A DNA stretch of 64,000 nt from Marisediminicola antarctica (lineage in GTDB: Bacteria; Actinomycetota; Actinomycetes; Actinomycetales; Microbacteriaceae). Numbering within the stretch: position 1 is the stretch's first letter; each line of letters opens with the position of its first letter. The stretch is taken from assembly GCF_009930795.1 (NCBI RefSeq), contig NZ_CP017146.1:1426001-1490000 (forward strand), read 5' to 3'. The translations under genes and the position numbers were made by a program. The notes beneath the pieces were generated by a model. That model did no database searches. It was given only the letters and a program-made list of their open reading frames with translations, and was not told where the DNA came from. This document shows, piece after piece, positions 1 to 9,478 of this stretch.

Positions 1-32
1 TCGCGAAGCTCTCAGGCCCATGACAGAGGGGG
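1..32 (+). ncRNA. Glycine riboswitch (gcvT motif), 3' end only
   Basis: The string CTCTCAGG, a short linker, then GACAGAGGGGGA matches the conserved 3' half of a glycine aptamer. It lies about 50 nt before gcvT, the classical position. The 5' half, and a second aptamer if there is one, is outside the window. It would bind glycine and switch on the gcv operon. Confidence 0.85.
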
Positions 33-78
33 AGTTCCCACAGTTGCTTTCGCGCCCGCGCGACGATATGGAGAACTC

Positions 79-1185
79 GTGACCGAAGAACGCTTCTCGC
101 CCCTTCATCAGCGCCATCTTGATGCCGGTGCGAGCTTCACTGACTTCGCCGGCTGGATGATGCCGGTGCGCTATTCGAGCGACCTCGCCGAACACCATGC
201 GGTGCGCACCGCTGCCGCCCTGTTCGACCTCTCTCATATGGGGGAGATCCTCGTGCTCGGCCCGGAGGCATCCGACGCCCTCGACTATGCGCTCGCCGGC
301 AAGCTCTCGGCCATCGCGATCGGGCAGGCGAAGTACAGCCTGCTGCTCTCCCGTGAGGGCGGGATCGTCGACGACCTCGTCGTCTACCGCACTGGCGAGG
401 ATCGCTACCTCGTCGTGGCTAACGCCTCCAACAGGGAGGCCGTTGCGGCCGAGCTGCGCGATCGTTGCTCGCCCTTCGCCTGCGATGTGCAGGACGAGAG
501 CGACGACATCGCGCTCATCGCGGTGCAGGGTCCGCGCGCCCTCGAGATCCTCACCGAGGTGCCCGGCGTGCGCGTCGACGGCCTCGACGACCTCGGCTAC
601 TACCGGTCCGCGCACGGCCACTACGGCGAGCACGCGATGCTCGTCGCCCGCACCGGCTACACGGGAGAGGACGGCTTCGAGTTGTACCTGGCCCCGGAGG
701 CGGCACCGGCACTGTGGGACGCGCTGCTCGAGACCGGTGCCGGCGCAGGTCTCGTCCCCGCCGGGCTCGCGAGCCGCGACACGCTGCGCCTTGAGGCGGG
801 CATGCCGCTCTACGGCCATGAGCTCTCGCTCGACACCGTTCCGTCGCAGGCGGGCCCCGGCCGCGTCGTCAATCTGAAGAAGGAAGGCGACTTCGTCGGC
901 CGCGCCGCGATCGAGGCGGGACCGGATGACGGCGCGCGGGTGCTCGTCGGGCTCGCGGCCGAGGGCAAGCGCGCCGGCCGCGCGGACTACCCCGTCTTCG
1001 ACGGCGAGGACGAGGTCGGCATCATCACGAGCGGCGCCCTGTCGCCGACCCTCGGGCATCCGATCGCGATGGCATTCGTCGCGCCCGACAGCGCCGACCT
1101 CGGCACCGAGCTGTTCATCGATGTGCGCGGCACCCGCATTCCGGCGACCGTCGTCTCCCTCCCCTTCTACAAGCGAAAGGCATGA
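79..1185 (+). CDS. gcvT: Glycine cleavage system T protein (aminomethyltransferase)
   Basis: Cytoplasmic tetrahydrofolate-dependent aminomethyltransferase. It takes the aminomethyl group from lipoyl-GcvH, releases ammonia and forms 5,10-methylene-THF. The 368 residues match the usual family length. The segment GGIVDDL (94-100) holds the expected catalytic Asp, and [10 protein letters not shown] (194-203) and the later [17 protein letters not shown] are family signatures. Translation starts at GTG 79, with GGAG 8 nt upstream. It is the first gene of gcvT-gcvH-gcvP. Its stop overlaps the gcvH start (ATGA), so the two are probably translationally coupled. The glycine riboswitch remnant just upstream indicates induction by glycine. 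Confidence 0.97.
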   Translation: MTEERFSPLHQRHLDAGASFTDFAGWMMPVRYSSDLAEHHAVRTAAALFDLSHMGEILVLGPEASDALDYALAGKLSAIAIGQAKYSLLLSREGGIVDDLVVYRTGEDRYLVVANASNREAVAAELRDRCSPFACDVQDESDDIALIAVQGPRALEILTEVPGVRVDGLDDLGYYRSAHGHYGEHAMLVARTGYTGEDGFELYLAPEAAPALWDALLETGAGAGLVPAGLASRDTLRLEAGMPLYGHELSLDTVPSQAGPGRVVNLKKEGDFVGRAAIEAGPDDGARVLVGLAAEGKRAGRADYPVFDGEDEVGIITSGALSPTLGHPIAMAFVAPDSADLGTELFIDVRGTRIPATVVSLPFYKRKA

Positions 1186-1559
1186 ACATGCCAGACAAGA
1201 CCACTCTCCAGTACACCCCCGAACACGAATGGGTGCAGGTCGACGGTGACGTCGCGACCGTCGGGATCACGGCCTACGCCGCCGAAAAGCTCGGCGACGT
1301 CGTGTTCGTCGACCTTCCGGCCGCGGGCTCCAACATCGCGAGCGGCAAGGTCGTCGGCGAGATCGAGTCGACGAAGTCGGTCGGCGAGCTCTTCGCGCCC
1401 GTCGACGGGGAGATCGTGGAGGCGAACCAGGCCGTGGTCGACTCGCCCGAGCTCGTCAACAGCGACCCGTTCGGCGAGGGCTGGCTCATCAAGGTGCGCT
1501 TCGCCTCGCTTCCGGAGCTGCTGAGCTTCGACGAGTACAGTGCGCTGGTAGGGGAGTAA
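1182..1559 (+). CDS. gcvH: Glycine cleavage system H protein
   Basis: Small lipoyl carrier (125 residues) that shuttles the aminomethyl intermediate between GcvP, GcvT and the lipoamide dehydrogenase. The lipoylation motif is ESTKSV with the modified Lys at residue 65. YTPEHEWV near the N terminus is a family hallmark. It overlaps gcvT by four bases (ATGA) and its stop TAA shares a base with the gcvP start (TAATG). The three genes are therefore one transcript with tight coupling. A second ATG two codons downstream could also serve as start. Confidence 0.97.
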   Translation: MNMPDKTTLQYTPEHEWVQVDGDVATVGITAYAAEKLGDVVFVDLPAAGSNIASGKVVGEIESTKSVGELFAPVDGEIVEANQAVVDSPELVNSDPFGEGWLIKVRFASLPELLSFDEYSALVGE

Positions 1560-4432
1560 TGGGCGGCGTCGACCTCCAGGGCTTTGCCGCGCGCCATATC
1601 GGCACAGACACCGCCGCCCAGGCACACATGCTCTCCGCGATCGGCTACGACTCCGTCGATGCCCTCGTCACCGCGGCGGTCCCGCCGTCGATCCACGTCG
1701 ACGGCTTCCGCTCCGCGGCGGACACGGTTCTGCCTCCCGCGGCGACCGAGCGCGAGGCGCTCGCCGAGCTCCGGATTCTCGCCAACCGCAACACGGTGAA
1801 CCGCTCGATGATCGGCCTCGGCTACTACGACACGATCACCCCCGCCGTCATCAAGCGCAACGTGCTCGAGAACCCGAGCTGGTACACCGCCTATACGCCG
1901 TACCAGCCGGAGATTTCGCAGGGGCGCCTTGAGGCGCTCATCAACTTCCAGACCATGGTGTCCGATCTCACCGGCATGACCACGGCCAACGCGTCCATGC
2001 TCGACGAGGGCACCGCGGTGGTCGAGGGGATGCTGCTGGCCCGCCGGGCATCCAAGTCCGCATCGAACACGTTCATCGTCGACGCCGACGCGCTGCCGCA
2101 AACCAAGGCCCTGCTCGCAGGCCGTGCCGGCGCCGTCGGCTACGACCTCGTCGAGTTGGACCTGTCAGACCTGCACGACGGGGACGAGCTGCCGGCCGCG
2201 TTCGGCATCTACGTGCAGTACCCCGGCGCATCCGGACGCGTCTGGGACCCCAGTGCAATGATCGCCGCAGCCAAGGCGCAGGGTGGCATCGCGATCGTCT
2301 CGGCCGACCTGCTCGCCCTCACCCTGATCAAGTCGCCCGGCGACCTCGGGGCCGATGTCGCCGTCGGCACAAGCCAGCGCTTCGGCGTTCCGATGGGCTT
2401 CGGCGGACCGCACGCGGGCTACATGGCCGTGCGCGCCGGACTTGAGCGCCAGCTCCCCGGCCGCCTCGTCGGTGTCTCGAAGGATGCTGCCGGACACCCG
2501 GCCTACCGCCTCTCGCTGCAGGTACGCGAGCAGCACATCCGCCGCGACAAGGCCACCTCGAACATCTGCACCGCGCAGGTGCTGCTCGCCGTCATGGCGT
2601 CGATGTACGCCGTGTACCACGGCCCGGATGGGCTCCGGCGCATCGCCCAGCAGGTCGCATCGCGCACCGGAGCCCTCGCGGGCATCCTGACCGGACTCGG
2701 CGCCGACGTCTCCACCGACCACTTCGACACGCTCACCGTGGCCGTGCCCGGTCGCGCCGCAGAGATCGTGGCTGCGGCGTACGACCTCGGGGTGCTGCTC
2801 TGGAAGGTAGACGAGAACACCATTCGCCTCTCGGTCGACGAGACGACCGAGCTTGCCGACATCCGCGCGGTCGCGCAGGCGTTCGGCGGGGATGCGGATG
2901 CCGACTACGGCGACCGGGTTCGGTCCGGAGCATCCGCCCTGCCCGGCGGCCTTTCCCGCGAGTCGCAGTACCTGACGCATCCGGTCTTCAACACGCACCG
3001 CTCGGAGACGAGCATGATGCGCTACCTGAAGACCCTCGCCGACTACGACTATGCGCTCGACCGGGGCATGATCCCGCTCGGCTCGTGCACGATGAAGCTC
3101 AACGCCGCGACCGAGATGGAGCCGGTCACCTGGCCCGAGTTCGGCGGGCTGCACCCGTTCGCCCCCGCCGCCGACGTGCAGGGCTACCTGACGCTCATCG
3201 CGCAGCTGCAGAGCTGGCTGGCCGATGTCACCGGCTACGATTCCGTGTCGCTGCAGCCGAACGCGGGCAGTCAGGGCGAGCTCGCGGGCCTGCTCGCGAT
3301 CCGCGGGTACCACGACTCTCGCGGCGACACACAGCGCCGCATCTGCCTGATCCCCTCGAGCGCACACGGTACGAACGCCGCGAGCGCGGTGCTCGCCGGG
3401 ATGCGGGTCGTCGTGATCGCCTGCGACGAACTCGGCAACGTCGATCTTGACGATGTGCGCGCGAAGATCGCGGAGCACTCCGGCGAGATCGCCGCGCTCA
3501 TGATCACCTACCCGTCGACACACGGCGTCTACGAGCACGAGGTCAGCAACATCTGCAAGACCGTGCACGACGCCGGGGGACAGGTCTACGTCGACGGCGC
3601 CAACCTCAACGCGGTGCTCGGATTCGCCCGGTTCGGCGATTTTGGCGGCGACGTCTCGCACCTCAACCTGCACAAGACGTTCTGCATCCCGCACGGCGGC
3701 GGCGGGCCCGGTGTCGGCCCAGTAGCCGCCAAGGCGCACCTCGCGCCGTTCCTGCCCGGGCATCCGATGGCGCAGCACGACTTCCACACGGGAGCGCCCG
3801 TATCGGCGGCGCCGTACGGTTCGCCCAGCATCCTGCCGATCAGCTGGGCGTACGTGCGCATGATGGGCGCCGACGGACTCAAGGACGCGACCGCCGCCGC
3901 GGTGCTCGCGGCCAACTACGTGGCAGTGCGGCTGCGGGAGCACTACCCGCTGCTCTACTCGGGCGACAACGGGCTCATCGCCCACGAGTGCATCCTCGAC
4001 CTTCGCCCGCTCACGGCGTCGACCGGGGTCACCGTTGACGACGTCGCCAAGCGCCTCATCGACTTCGGGTTCCACGCGCCGACGATGTCGTTCCCGGTCG
4101 CGGGCACGCTCATGGTCGAGCCGACGGAGAGCGAGGATCTCGCCGAGATCGATCGCTTCATCGAGGCGATGATTGCGATTCGCGTCGAGGCGGATGCCGT
4201 GGCAGCCGGCGACTCCCCGGCCGACGACAACCCGCTGCGTGGAGCACCGCACACCGCGCAGTCGGTCATCGACGGCGAGTGGACCCACCCGTACTCGCGA
4301 GAACAGGCGGTGTACCCCGTGCGCAGCCTCATCCGCGGCAAGTACTGGCCGCCGGTGCGCCGCGTCGACAACACCTACGGCGACCGTAACCTGGTCTGCT
4401 CGTGCCCGTCGCCGGAGGCCTTCGAAGAATGA
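1559..4432 (+). CDS. gcvP: Glycine dehydrogenase (decarboxylating), P protein
   Basis: PLP enzyme that decarboxylates glycine and loads the aminomethyl group on lipoyl-GcvH. At 957 residues it is the long homodimeric form, in which the two halves seen as GcvPA and GcvPB elsewhere are fused. The PLP Lys is residue 706 in [18 protein letters not shown]. The glycine-rich stretch [11 protein letters not shown] and the C-terminal [12 protein letters not shown] segment fit the family. It is the last gene of the operon; the intergenic repeat island follows its stop. No lipoamide dehydrogenase (L protein) gene is in the window. Confidence 0.97.
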   Translation: MGGVDLQGFAARHIGTDTAAQAHMLSAIGYDSVDALVTAAVPPSIHVDGFRSAADTVLPPAATEREALAELRILANRNTVNRSMIGLGYYDTITPAVIKRNVLENPSWYTAYTPYQPEISQGRLEALINFQTMVSDLTGMTTANASMLDEGTAVVEGMLLARRASKSASNTFIVDADALPQTKALLAGRAGAVGYDLVELDLSDLHDGDELPAAFGIYVQYPGASGRVWDPSAMIAAAKAQGGIAIVSADLLALTLIKSPGDLGADVAVGTSQRFGVPMGFGGPHAGYMAVRAGLERQLPGRLVGVSKDAAGHPAYRLSLQVREQHIRRDKATSNICTAQVLLAVMASMYAVYHGPDGLRRIAQQVASRTGALAGILTGLGADVSTDHFDTLTVAVPGRAAEIVAAAYDLGVLLWKVDENTIRLSVDETTELADIRAVAQAFGGDADADYGDRVRSGASALPGGLSRESQYLTHPVFNTHRSETSMMRYLKTLADYDYALDRGMIPLGSCTMKLNAATEMEPVTWPEFGGLHPFAPAADVQGYLTLIAQLQSWLADVTGYDSVSLQPNAGSQGELAGLLAIRGYHDSRGDTQRRICLIPSSAHGTNAASAVLAGMRVVVIACDELGNVDLDDVRAKIAEHSGEIAALMITYPSTHGVYEHEVSNICKTVHDAGGQVYVDGANLNAVLGFARFGDFGGDVSHLNLHKTFCIPHGGGGPGVGPVAAKAHLAPFLPGHPMAQHDFHTGAPVSAAPYGSPSILPISWAYVRMMGADGLKDATAAAVLAANYVAVRLREHYPLLYSGDNGLIAHECILDLRPLTASTGVTVDDVAKRLIDFGFHAPTMSFPVAGTLMVEPTESEDLAEIDRFIEAMIAIRVEADAVAAGDSPADDNPLRGAPHTAQSVIDGEWTHPYSREQAVYPVRSLIRGKYWPPVRRVDNTYGDRNLVCSCPSPEAFEE

Positions 4433-4448
4433 GCCCGCCCGGTCCTGG

Positions 4449-4529
4449 CTTTCATCATTCAGGAGTTGGAGATGGATGCTCGCTGATAGGGGCTGGTTGT
4501 GTGCCGGTGGGCCTTTCATCATTCAGGAG
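4449..4529 (+). repeat. Two left-end repeat copies, period 64 bp
   Basis: CTTTCATCATTCAGGAG occurs at 4449-4465 and 4513-4529. Both copies are followed by the same imperfect continuation (GTTG, then GATGGATGCT, then CGCTGAT). This is a duplicated unit that is the exact reverse complement of the 17-mer in the right-hand array. Confidence 0.85.
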
Positions 4530-4645
4530 TTGAGGATGGATGCTGGCTGGTCTTCGCTGATTTGCGCCGCGGATATGCCGCAATTGGCGAAAACGATGCT
4601 CCATCGAGGGCTGCGCGCAAAGATTGGTTGTTGCCGTTCGGCAGC

Positions 4646-4764
4646 CTCCTGAATGATGAAAGTCACTGGGTTGGCCAGCCTCCTGAATGATGAAAGGTGC
4701 CGGGTTGGCCAGCCTCCTGAATGATGAAAGTCACTGGGTTGGCCAGCCTCCTGAATGGTGAAAG
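4646..4764 (+). repeat. 34-bp tandem repeat, four copies (last partial)
   Basis: The 17-mer CTCCTGAATGATGAAAG recurs at 4646, 4680, 4714 and 4748, exactly 34 bases apart, joined by TCACTGGGTTGGCCAGC. Copy 2 differs in the linker (GTGCCGGG), and copy 4 has one changed base in the 17-mer. There is no unique spacer between units, so it is not a CRISPR. It may be a REP-like or MITE-derived element. Confidence 0.9.
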
Positions 4765-4771
4765 TCACTGG

Positions 4772-5560
4772 CTAGGAGAACAACGCCGGGAAGGTGACCG
4801 CTGCCCACGGGTAGCCAATGAAGACCGCGGCGTCGATCAGGAAGTGCGCCACGATGAGCGGCATCAGCCGCCCGCCCCGTGCATACAGCCACCCGAACAG
4901 CAGCCCCATCGCGAAGTTGCCGATGAACGCCGTCGGCCCCTGATAGAGGTGGTACGTGCCGCGGAACAACGCCGTCGTCACGATGATCGTCCACGTTCCC
5001 CAGCCGAGCAGACGCAGCCGTGCGAACAGGTAGCCGACCGCAATGACCTCCTCGGTGATGCCGGCACGTGCGGCGGCGAGCAACAGGATCGGCACGGTCC
5101 ACCAGTACGTGTCGAGCGGGGCAGGCACGACATTCAGGGTGAGTCCCAGCTGCCGCCCGGCGAGGTAGAGCACGATCCCGGGAATCCCGATCACGAGCGC
5201 GAGGCCCGCGCCCGCGAGCGAATCCCGCCCGGCACGCGAGAAGTCGATGCCGAGGTCTCCGAGGTGGGGCCGGGTCACGCGCCATAGCAGGAAGACGACG
5301 AGCACCACCGGCACGAGGTCGAAGAAGATCGCGAGAAACTGGTAGATCAGGTCGAAGGTCGGCCGAGCGCTGAGCGACGGGTTGAGGGCTGTCGACTGGT
5401 CCCCGAGCGGCTCAGGCCTCGTCGCGGCGTTCACGATCGCCACCACCGAGTAGACGGCTGATGCCCCCAGGGAAAGTCCGAGAACGATCAGCATCTCCGC
5501 CACCACGCGTCGAGGGCGAGAAGACGCGGAAGTCGATGCCGCCATACTGCGTTCCGACAC
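4772..5560 (-). CDS. CPBP-family intramembrane metalloprotease (CAAX/Abi type)
   Basis: Polytopic membrane protein of 262 residues. The CPBP/Abi signature is present: a Glu pair at about 170-171 (AGITEEV), then FRGTYH with Arg 200 and His 204, and a later His 239 (VAHFLID). Such proteins are putative membrane proteases, and the substrate cannot be inferred. I place the start at GTG 5560 because GGAGGT lies five bases before it; the open frame extends 81 codons further upstream but has no comparable site. A possible -10 (TAATAT) is at 5584-5589 on the minus strand. It is transcribed towards gcvP. Confidence 0.85.
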   Translation of the reverse strand: MSERSMAASTSASSRPRRVVAEMLIVLGLSLGASAVYSVVAIVNAATRPEPLGDQSTALNPSLSARPTFDLIYQFLAIFFDLVPVVLVVFLLWRVTRPHLGDLGIDFSRAGRDSLAGAGLALVIGIPGIVLYLAGRQLGLTLNVVPAPLDTYWWTVPILLLAAARAGITEEVIAVGYLFARLRLLGWGTWTIIVTTALFRGTYHLYQGPTAFIGNFAMGLLFGWLYARGGRLMPLIVAHFLIDAAVFIGYPWAAVTFPALFS

Positions 5561-5743
5561 AAGTGACCTCCGACTCGGTTTCGATATTACCTGCGGAGTT
5601 GAGCAGATTTTCGCAGGCAAACGGCACTTTTCGCGATCGAATGTTGCGTATCCGCCGATTTGCGCGCAGTTATTCGCCGGACTTGGTGCGAGAGTCCACT
5701 CCTCGTCTGCGGTCACATTAAAACCGCCTAAGGTTTTTTGAGC

Positions 5744-5770
5744 AACAGGGAGCCACTCAGCCACCCTGTT
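5744..5770 (+). other. Stem-loop upstream of the first binding-protein gene
   Basis: AACAGGG (5744-5750) pairs with CCCTGTT (5764-5770). It lies in the 268-base divergent gap 5561-5828, about 60 bases before the TTG start. It could be an operator or part of the leader; nothing in the sequence decides. Confidence 0.35.
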
Positions 5771-5828
5771 TATCGCGGGGGATCGCGCTACAAACGCGCT
5801 CACCTCTCACTTTTGCACTGGAGGAAAA

Positions 5829-7439
5829 TTGAGATTCAATAGAATCGGCACAGCAATCGCCGGTATCGGAATGGTCACCGCGCTCGCGCTGACGGGCTGC
5901 GCGACGGGCGAGGCAGCGACGGAGAATGGGGCCGGATCGGCCGTCATCACCACGAACGGCTCCGAACCGCAGAACCCACTGATCCCCACCGCCACGAACG
6001 AGACCGGCGGCGGCAAGATTCTCGACAACATCTTCGCGGGACTCGTCTACTACGAGGCCGACGGTTCGCCGCAGAACGACCTGGCCGAGTCGATCGAGAC
6101 CGAGGACGCCCAGAACTACACGATCACCATCAAGAGCGATGCGACCTTCACCAACGGTGACCCGGTCACGGCGAAGTCCTTCGTCGACGCCTGGCAGTAC
6201 GGCGCGCTCCTCAGCAATGGGCAGCTCAGCAGCTACTTCTTCGAGTCGATCGAGGGCTTCAGCTACGACGAGGACAGCGAGCTGACCGGTCTCGCCGTCG
6301 TCGACGACACGACCTTCACCGTGAAGCTCAAGCAGCCGGAGTCCGACTTCCCACTGCGCCTCGGTTACTCGGCATTCTTCCCGCTGCCCGAAGTCGCCTT
6401 CGAGGACATTGACGCCTTCGGCGAGAACCCGATCGGCAATGGCCCGTACATGCTCGATGGTGAGGGCGCGTGGCAGCACAACGTGAAGATCGACCTCGTC
6501 GTGAACCCCGACTACGAGGGTGGACGCGAGGCCCAGAACGGCGGCCTCGAGATCACCTTCTACGCGAGCCAGGAAGCGGCCTACGCCGACCTGCAGAGCG
6601 GCAACCTGGATGTGCTCGACGCGGTGCCCGACAACGCACTCGCCACCTTCGAGGACGAGTTCGGCGACCGCGCCATCAACCAGCCCGCCGCCGTCTTCCA
6701 GTCCTTCACTATCCCGGAGCGTCTCGCGCACTTCGAGGGCGAAGAGGGCAAGCTGCGTCGCGCCGCCATCTCGATGGCGATCAACCGCGAAGAGATCACC
6801 GACGTGATCTTCGAGGGCTCGCGCACGCCGGCCACCGACTTCACCTCCCCGGTGATCGACGGCTACTCGGACTCGCTCGACGGAGCCGAGGTTCTCGAGT
6901 TCAACCCCGACGAGGCAGTCAAGTTGTGGGCCGAAGCCGACGCCATCTCCCCGTGGGACGGCCAGTTCTCCCTCGGGTACAACTCGGATGGCGGCCACGA
7001 GGCGTGGGTCGACGCCGTGTCGAACCAGATCAAGAACACCCTGGGAATCGACGCGGTCGGCGCACCGTACCCGACCTTCGCCGAGATCCGCACGCTCGTC
7101 ACCGAGCGCACGATCCAGACCCCGTTCCGCACCGGATGGCAGGCCGACTACCCGGCCCTCGCCAACTTCCTGGGCCCGATCTACTTCACCGGTGCCGGGT
7201 CCAACGACGGCGACTACTCCAGCGAAGAGTTCGACTCGCTCTACAAGGAGGGCCTGGCCCAGACCGACCCCGAGGCCGGCAACGAGCTGTTCCAGCAGGC
7301 GCAGACGGTGCTCCTGACGGACCTGCCCGCGATCCCGCTGTGGTACTCGAACGTGACCGGTGGCTACAGCGAGAACGTCGACAACGTCGAATTCGGCTGG
7401 AACTCGGTTCCGATCTACTCGGAAATCACCAAGGGCTAA
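5829..7439 (+). CDS. Peptide ABC transporter substrate-binding lipoprotein (copy 1)
   Basis: Extracytoplasmic solute-binding protein of family 5 (OppA/DppA type), 536 residues. The N terminus is a lipoprotein signal with the lipobox LTGC, placing the lipid-modified Cys at residue 24. The body has the usual two-lobe pattern, including VYYEADGSPQNDLAESIE early and a C-terminal LPAIPLWY. Translation starts at TTG 5829 with GGAGG five bases upstream. It is the first gene of an operon with two permeases and a fused ATPase. The ligand is probably a peptide but is not shown by sequence. Its ribosome-binding leader is almost the same as that of the second copy at 11431. Confidence 0.9.
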   Translation: MRFNRIGTAIAGIGMVTALALTGCATGEAATENGAGSAVITTNGSEPQNPLIPTATNETGGGKILDNIFAGLVYYEADGSPQNDLAESIETEDAQNYTITIKSDATFTNGDPVTAKSFVDAWQYGALLSNGQLSSYFFESIEGFSYDEDSELTGLAVVDDTTFTVKLKQPESDFPLRLGYSAFFPLPEVAFEDIDAFGENPIGNGPYMLDGEGAWQHNVKIDLVVNPDYEGGREAQNGGLEITFYASQEAAYADLQSGNLDVLDAVPDNALATFEDEFGDRAINQPAAVFQSFTIPERLAHFEGEEGKLRRAAISMAINREEITDVIFEGSRTPATDFTSPVIDGYSDSLDGAEVLEFNPDEAVKLWAEADAISPWDGQFSLGYNSDGGHEAWVDAVSNQIKNTLGIDAVGAPYPTFAEIRTLVTERTIQTPFRTGWQADYPALANFLGPIYFTGAGSNDGDYSSEEFDSLYKEGLAQTDPEAGNELFQQAQTVLLTDLPAIPLWYSNVTGGYSENVDNVEFGWNSVPIYSEITKG

Positions 7440-7477
7440 CACCCGATCCGCTCCGTGACGGGGGCTGATCACACAAT

Positions 7478-7510
7478 GTGGGGTGGTAGCGCACATCGCT
7501 ACCACCCCAC
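7478..7510 (+). terminator. Strong hairpin between binding-protein and permease genes (operon 1)
   Basis: A perfect 14-bp stem (GTGGGGTGGTAGCG and its complement) closes a five-base loop, 40 bases after the binding-protein stop. No T-run follows. It probably stabilises the upstream mRNA or causes partial termination, so that more binding protein than permease is made. Confidence 0.8.
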
Positions 7511-7605
7511 GCATGTTCGTGCCCCGAATCACCGGGCGCTTCTCCCGCAACAGTGAGGTCGAATCTCAGTCATGTTCACGCTCGTAGAGGTCGGAGGCTA
7601 GACCC

Positions 7606-8535
7606 GTGGTCTGGTACATCGTCCGACGCCTTCTGCAGGTAATCCCGGTCTTCTTCGGGGCCACCCTGCTCATCTACTTCATGGTCTTTGCGCTGCCGGG
7701 GGACCCCATCATCGCGCTGGGCGGTGACCGTGGGCTCAACCCGGCCGTCGCGGATGCACTCCGCGCCGAGTACAACCTCGACAAGCCGTTCATCGTGCAG
7801 TACCTGATCTTCGTCGGCGGCATCTTCGTCGGCGATTTCGGTACCTCTTTCTCTGGCCAGCCGGTCTCGGACATCCTCGCCCGCACGTTCCCGGTCACGC
7901 TCCGCCTCGCGCTGCTGGCGGTGACGATCGAAACCGTCCTGGGCATCCTCATCGGCCTGTTCAGCGGCCTCCGCAAGGGAAAGTTGTTCGACTCCTCGGC
8001 GCTCGTCGTCAGCCTCCTCTTCATCTCCGTGCCGATCTTCGTGACGGCCTTCGTCGCCCAGTACATCTTCGGCGTGAAGCTCGGCATCGCCCGCACCACC
8101 GTCGGTGCCGGCGCCCCCTGGGAAGACCTCATCCTGCCGGCCGTCGTGCTGGCGAGCGTGAGCTTCGCCTACATCGTGCGGCTGACCCGCACCTCGGTCA
8201 TCGAGAACCTCAACGAGGACTTCGTGCGCACCGCGACCGCGAAGGGGCTCTCGCGCCCCCGGGTCATCCGGGTTCACATCCTCCGTAACTCGATGATCCC
8301 CGTTGTGACCTACATCGGCACCGACTTCGGCTTGCTCATGGTCGGTGCGACGGTGACCGAGGGCATCTTCAACGTGCCGGGCGTCGGAAACACGCTGTAT
8401 CAGGCGATCATTCGGAGCGAGGGGCCCACCGTCGTCTCGTTCGTGACCGTCATGGTCATCATCTATCTCGTCGCCAACCTGCTTATCGACGTTCTCTATG
8501 GATTCCTCGACCCAAGGATTCGCTATGCCAAGTAA
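7606..8535 (+). CDS. Peptide ABC transporter permease, OppB/DppB type (copy 1)
   Basis: Inner-membrane permease of 309 residues, the normal length for the family. It begins VWYIVRRLLQVIPVFFGATLLIYF, the typical first membrane helix. About six helices follow, and the cytoplasmic EAA-type coupling loop is in TSVIENLNEDFVRTATAKGL. The start is GTG 7606, with GGAGG eight bases upstream. It follows the intercistronic hairpin and overlaps the next permease gene by 11 bases. Confidence 0.93.
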   Translation: MVWYIVRRLLQVIPVFFGATLLIYFMVFALPGDPIIALGGDRGLNPAVADALRAEYNLDKPFIVQYLIFVGGIFVGDFGTSFSGQPVSDILARTFPVTLRLALLAVTIETVLGILIGLFSGLRKGKLFDSSALVVSLLFISVPIFVTAFVAQYIFGVKLGIARTTVGAGAPWEDLILPAVVLASVSFAYIVRLTRTSVIENLNEDFVRTATAKGLSRPRVIRVHILRNSMIPVVTYIGTDFGLLMVGATVTEGIFNVPGVGNTLYQAIIRSEGPTVVSFVTVMVIIYLVANLLIDVLYGFLDPRIRYAK

Positions 8536-9478
8536 CGCCCCGCTGTCGCCGACCCACTTCGTCGCACCCCTCGACGAGACTCCTCTTGTCGCCGTCGACA
8601 ACGTGCAGGTCGCCGCGAAGCCCAGCAACCTCTATCTCGACGCCTGGCGCGATATGCGCCGCCGTCCGTTGTTCTACGTCTCCGGCGTTTTCGTGCTGCT
8701 CGTGTTCATCGTGGCGCTGTTCCCGACGCTGTTCACCCAGCTCGATCCGCGCGCCTGTGCCCTCTCGTTCAGCAACCAGGGCCCGAGCGCGGGCCACCCG
8801 CTCGGCTACACCAAGCAGGGCTGCGACGTGTACGCGCGGATCATCTTCGGAACGCGCACCTCCGTCTCGGTAGGCATCATCGTGACACTGCTCGTCACGG
8901 TCATCGGAATTGTCGTGGGCGCGCTGTCGGGGTACTACGGGCGCTGGATCGACGCAGTGCTTTCCCGCATCGGCGACATCTTCTTCGCCATCCCGTACAT
9001 CCTCGCCGCCATCGTCATCATGTCGGTTGTCGCTCGCGAGGCGCGCAGCATCATGGTGCTCTCCCTCGCCATCGGGGTCTTCGCCTGGCCGAGCACCGCT
9101 CGCGTGCTGCGCGGCCAGATCCTGTCGGTGAAGAACTCCGACTTCGTGATGTCAGCGGCCGCGCTGGGGGTGTCCAACTTCCGCATCCTGCTGCGGCACG
9201 TGCTCCCCAACTCGATCGCCCCGGTGATCGTCATCACCACCATCGGTCTCGCCGGCGCGATCGTCGCCGAGGCGACGCTGTCGTTCCTCGGAATCGGACT
9301 GCCGCCGGATGTCATGTCGTGGGGAAAGGACATCTCCCAGGCGCAGGGCGACCTCCGGAACAACCCCATGACGCTCATCTACCCCTCGATCGCCCTCTCC
9401 GTGACGGTGCTCTCATTCATCCTCATGGGCGAAGTCCTCCGCGACGCCCTCGATCCGAAGGCACGGGCACGCCGATGA
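8525..9478 (+). CDS. Peptide ABC transporter permease, OppC/DppC type (copy 1)
   Basis: Second permease of importer 1, 317 residues. It has an N-terminal cytoplasmic extension, a first helix in LFYVSGVFVLLVFIVALFP, the OppC_N and BPD_transp_1 layout, and a coupling loop around SDFVMSAAALGVSNFRIL. I choose ATG 8525 because AAGGA lies six bases before it; the in-frame ATG at 8498 has no ribosome-binding site. The gene overlaps the preceding stop by 11 bases and the following start by four (ATGA), so expression is coupled. Confidence 0.9.
   Translation: MPSNAPLSPTHFVAPLDETPLVAVDNVQVAAKPSNLYLDAWRDMRRRPLFYVSGVFVLLVFIVALFPTLFTQLDPRACALSFSNQGPSAGHPLGYTKQGCDVYARIIFGTRTSVSVGIIVTLLVTVIGIVVGALSGYYGRWIDAVLSRIGDIFFAIPYILAAIVIMSVVAREARSIMVLSLAIGVFAWPSTARVLRGQILSVKNSDFVMSAAALGVSNFRILLRHVLPNSIAPVIVITTIGLAGAIVAEATLSFLGIGLPPDVMSWGKDISQAQGDLRNNPMTLIYPSIALSVTVLSFILMGEVLRDALDPKARARR

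Larger units (their letters stand above)
4433..4771. other. 339-base gap holding a repeat island
   Basis: The gap separates convergent gcvP and the CAAX protease. It holds two copies of a 17-mer (4449-4465, 4513-4529) and four reverse-complement copies (4646-4662, 4680-4696, 4714-4730, 4748-4764). The reading frames through it are repeat translations and have no plausible start signals. It may also end transcription from both sides, because the opposite-facing copies can fold into long stems. Confidence 0.8.

Noticed and set aside
2165-4522. 785-residue open frame on the minus strand
   Set aside because: Antisense to gcvP, with an Arg/Val/Asp-rich composition and no recognisable domain.
4646-4764. 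Possible CRISPR array
   Set aside because: Units are directly tandem with no variable spacers, and no cas gene is present.
5720-5737. AAAACC-N6-GGTTTT hairpin as a terminator
   Set aside because: Only six weak pairs, and it lies in a divergent promoter gap where no transcript ends.
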